Origin: Methylomarinum sp.
Lineage (GTDB): Bacteria; Pseudomonadota; Gammaproteobacteria; Methylococcales; Methylomonadaceae
Direction of reading: 5' to 3'
Assembly: GCA_013139755.1 (NCBI GenBank)
Contig: WTAG01000070.1
Coordinates: 1 to 7,826 of the forward strand
DNA length: 7,826 nt
Shown one piece after another: positions 6,952 through 7,826 of the stretch (within the stretch, counting starts at the first letter, position 1; each line of letters opens with the position of its first letter). A model generated the notes under the pieces. It was given only the letters and a program-made list of their open reading frames with translations. It did no database searches and was not told where the DNA came from. A program made the translations under genes and the position numbers.

Positions 6952-7428
6952 TTATTTTTTGAGCCATTTAGCTTTTTTCGGTTTACCCGTATAAATAGAG
7001 CGCACCCAAGACATAATTTTTAGCATTTCATCGGTATTGAAATTAACGTACTGAGGCCCCATCATGCCTTTTGCACCACCAAATAAAATTTCAAACAAGC
7101 CTTTGTCTGTTGCTATGGCTGGGTATGTCCAGTAATCATCCGCTAAACCAGGACCAAGCTTGCCTTCAGCTTCATGCCCATGACAGCCAGAACAGCCTGT
7201 CATATACAGGCTTTCACCCTCTTTAATGGCTGCCTTATCCGTGTTGTAGGGGTTTTTACCTTCTTTCATAAACTCTTTGAAAGCCGGTGTATTGCCACCT
7301 TTTTTTGCAAAACTCATATCTAATGCAGAGCCTAGCAGCGCATGGCGCAAAGTTATATCTGCTTGGACGTGGCTGCCGAAAAGAGCGGTTGCCAAGACTG
7401 CACTGGTCACTATTATTTTAAATTTCAT
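6952..7428 (-). CDS. mxaG: MxaG, cytochrome cL (electron acceptor of methanol dehydrogenase)
   Basis: The gene encodes 158 residues. A signal peptide (residues 1-23, ending HVQA) sends it to the periplasm. The single c-type heme site is CSGCH (C79, C82, H83). The following LGPGLADDYWTYP and GGAKGMMGPQ segments are typical of cytochrome cL, with Met122 or Met123 the likely axial heme ligand. It accepts electrons from PQQH2 of MxaFI and passes them on to a class I cytochrome and the terminal oxidase. The start ATG is preceded by AAGGA about 7 bases upstream and lies 32 bp after the mxaJ stop. Length and motifs look complete. If the insertion element in mxaJ blocks transcription from an mxaF promoter, this is the first intact gene to be affected. 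Confidence 0.96.
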   Translation of the reverse strand: MKFKIIVTSAVLATALFGSHVQADITLRHALLGSALDMSFAKKGGNTPAFKEFMKEGKNPYNTDKAAIKEGESLYMTGCSGCHGHEAEGKLGPGLADDYWTYPAIATDKGLFEILFGGAKGMMGPQYVNFNTDEMLKIMSWVRSIYTGKPKKAKWLKK

Positions 7429-7460
7429 TATTTATCCTTATTCTTTAATAACATCACAAC

Positions 7461-7718
7461 TTATACTTTAGACAGTAAAGGAATCCCCTCATCTTTCAGC
7501 AACGCTTCAATTTCAGAACCTTGGTGCTGAATAAAGCTATTTAATTGCTTTAATAATGCAGTTTCCCCTTTGCGTACCGCCATTGAGGTGCTGTAATGTT
7601 GGCCGACTTTTTCACCATCTGCTCGAGTGCTGTTATTAGGGACAATCGACATGGTGAGAGGTACAGAAGATGCCTTAACATAACGTGCGGCAGAGGGTCC
7701 CCAAAGCACTGCAATTTC
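7461..7718 (-). pseudogene. mxaJ: mxaJ, 3' part only, cut by an insertion
   Basis: Eighty-five in-frame codons begin EIAVLWGPSAARYVK and run to TAA at 7461-7463. The WGPSAARY motif and the tail TALLKQLNSFI are characteristic of the C-terminus of MxaJ, a periplasmic binding-protein-like (solute-binding family 3 fold) protein encoded between mxaF and mxaG and required for methanol dehydrogenase function. Full MxaJ is normally about 280-300 residues, so roughly the last third is present. Upstream of 7718 the frame reads on as QHNLYAVAL, which does not look like MxaJ, and meets TGA at 7776-7778, with no ATG or convincing start between. The break coincides with the first base of a CAGGG-type element end. 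The 5' part should lie beyond the insertion, outside the window. Confidence 0.8.
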
Positions 7719-7826
7719 CAGGGCAACCGCATATAAATTATGCTGAAAATAAGCGATACTACTTAATTTTTCTTGTCAGTATTATGTCATTAAGTTTAGT
7801 AGAAGCCTTTTCATCCATTGAAGACC
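7719..7826 (+). mobile_element. Left end of a probable ISAs1-family insertion sequence
   Basis: The element appears to begin at CAGGGCAACCGCATATAA (7719 onward), exactly where the mxaJ reading stops making sense. From memory, ends starting CAGGGC and containing CGCA occur in ISAs1-family elements, but I could not verify this. The leader of about 65 bp has no gene, and a transposase-like ORF begins at 7784. The other end, the matching inverted repeat and the target duplication are beyond the window. If the family call is right, the 8-10 bases of mxaJ just inside 7718 (for example GCAATTTC at 7711-7718) should be repeated at the far side. Confidence 0.65.
7784..7826 (+). CDS. N-terminus of an ISAs1-family-like transposase (partial)
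   Basis: Fourteen codons from ATG 7784-7786 read MSLSLVEAFSSIED, and the next codon starts with C. The pattern SL-x-EAF-x-x-IxDPR is the typical opening of ISAs1 / H-repeat-associated DDE transposases (the DDE_Tnp_1-associated N-terminal domain), where the Asp is followed by Pro-Arg; the leading C fits a Pro codon. No clear Shine-Dalgarno is visible before the ATG, which is common for transposases. The gene is cut by the window edge and runs away from mxaG. With so few residues the family call is tentative, but the coincidence with the break in mxaJ supports it. Confidence 0.6.
   Translation, partial: MSLSLVEAFSSIED

Noticed and set aside
7550..7732. 60-codon minus-strand ORF across the mxaJ break
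   Set aside because: It is a frame shadow of the mxaJ remnant with no recognisable protein features.
1..7826. CRISPR arrays, tRNA or rRNA genes
   Set aside because: No regularly spaced direct repeats and no tRNA- or rRNA-like sequence were seen on either strand.

Overview
The window carries most of a methanol dehydrogenase (mxa) gene cluster, read entirely from the minus strand. From right to left it holds the 3' end of mxaJ, then mxaG, mxaI, mxaR, an unrecognised membrane-protein gene, mxaS, mxaA, mxaC, mxaK and mxaL. The gene set, its order, the AT-rich composition (by eye about 40% GC) and a paired-hairpin intergenic repeat that I associate with gammaproteobacterial methanotrophs point to a methylotrophic gammaproteobacterium. 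Methylococcales (type I methanotrophs) is the most likely group. The genus cannot be fixed from this sequence.

Right edge (about 7430-7826): mxaJ is broken. The last 85 codons are intact and in frame, but going 5' the MxaJ-like reading stops at about 7718. At 7719 a sequence begins with CAGGGCAACCGC, and at 7784 a plus-strand ORF starts whose first 14 residues look like the N-terminus of an ISAs1-family transposase. The simplest reading is an insertion sequence inside mxaJ. It would separate mxaF (expected beyond the edge) from mxaGIR-SACKL.

Middle (6495-7428): mxaG encodes cytochrome cL, the electron acceptor, and mxaI encodes the small subunit of methanol dehydrogenase. Both have signal peptides. 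A strong intrinsic terminator follows mxaI and lies just ahead of the TTG start of mxaR, so expression of the accessory genes is probably stepped down there.

Left half (427-6497): mxaR (MoxR-type AAA+ ATPase), mxaS (DUF58), mxaA, mxaC, mxaK and mxaL form the set known to be needed for inserting calcium into, or otherwise activating, methanol dehydrogenase. From mxaS to mxaL the genes lie 4 bp apart or overlap as ATGA, so they should be translationally coupled. A 144-bp gap with two palindromes and a 209-codon multi-pass membrane-protein gene sit between mxaR and mxaS.

Left edge (1-426): the cluster stops at mxaL. Instead of mxaD or other mxa genes there is a decayed plus-strand remnant of an unrelated, possibly nuclease-like protein, followed by non-coding DNA. 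The cluster therefore looks bounded by mobile or degraded DNA on both sides.
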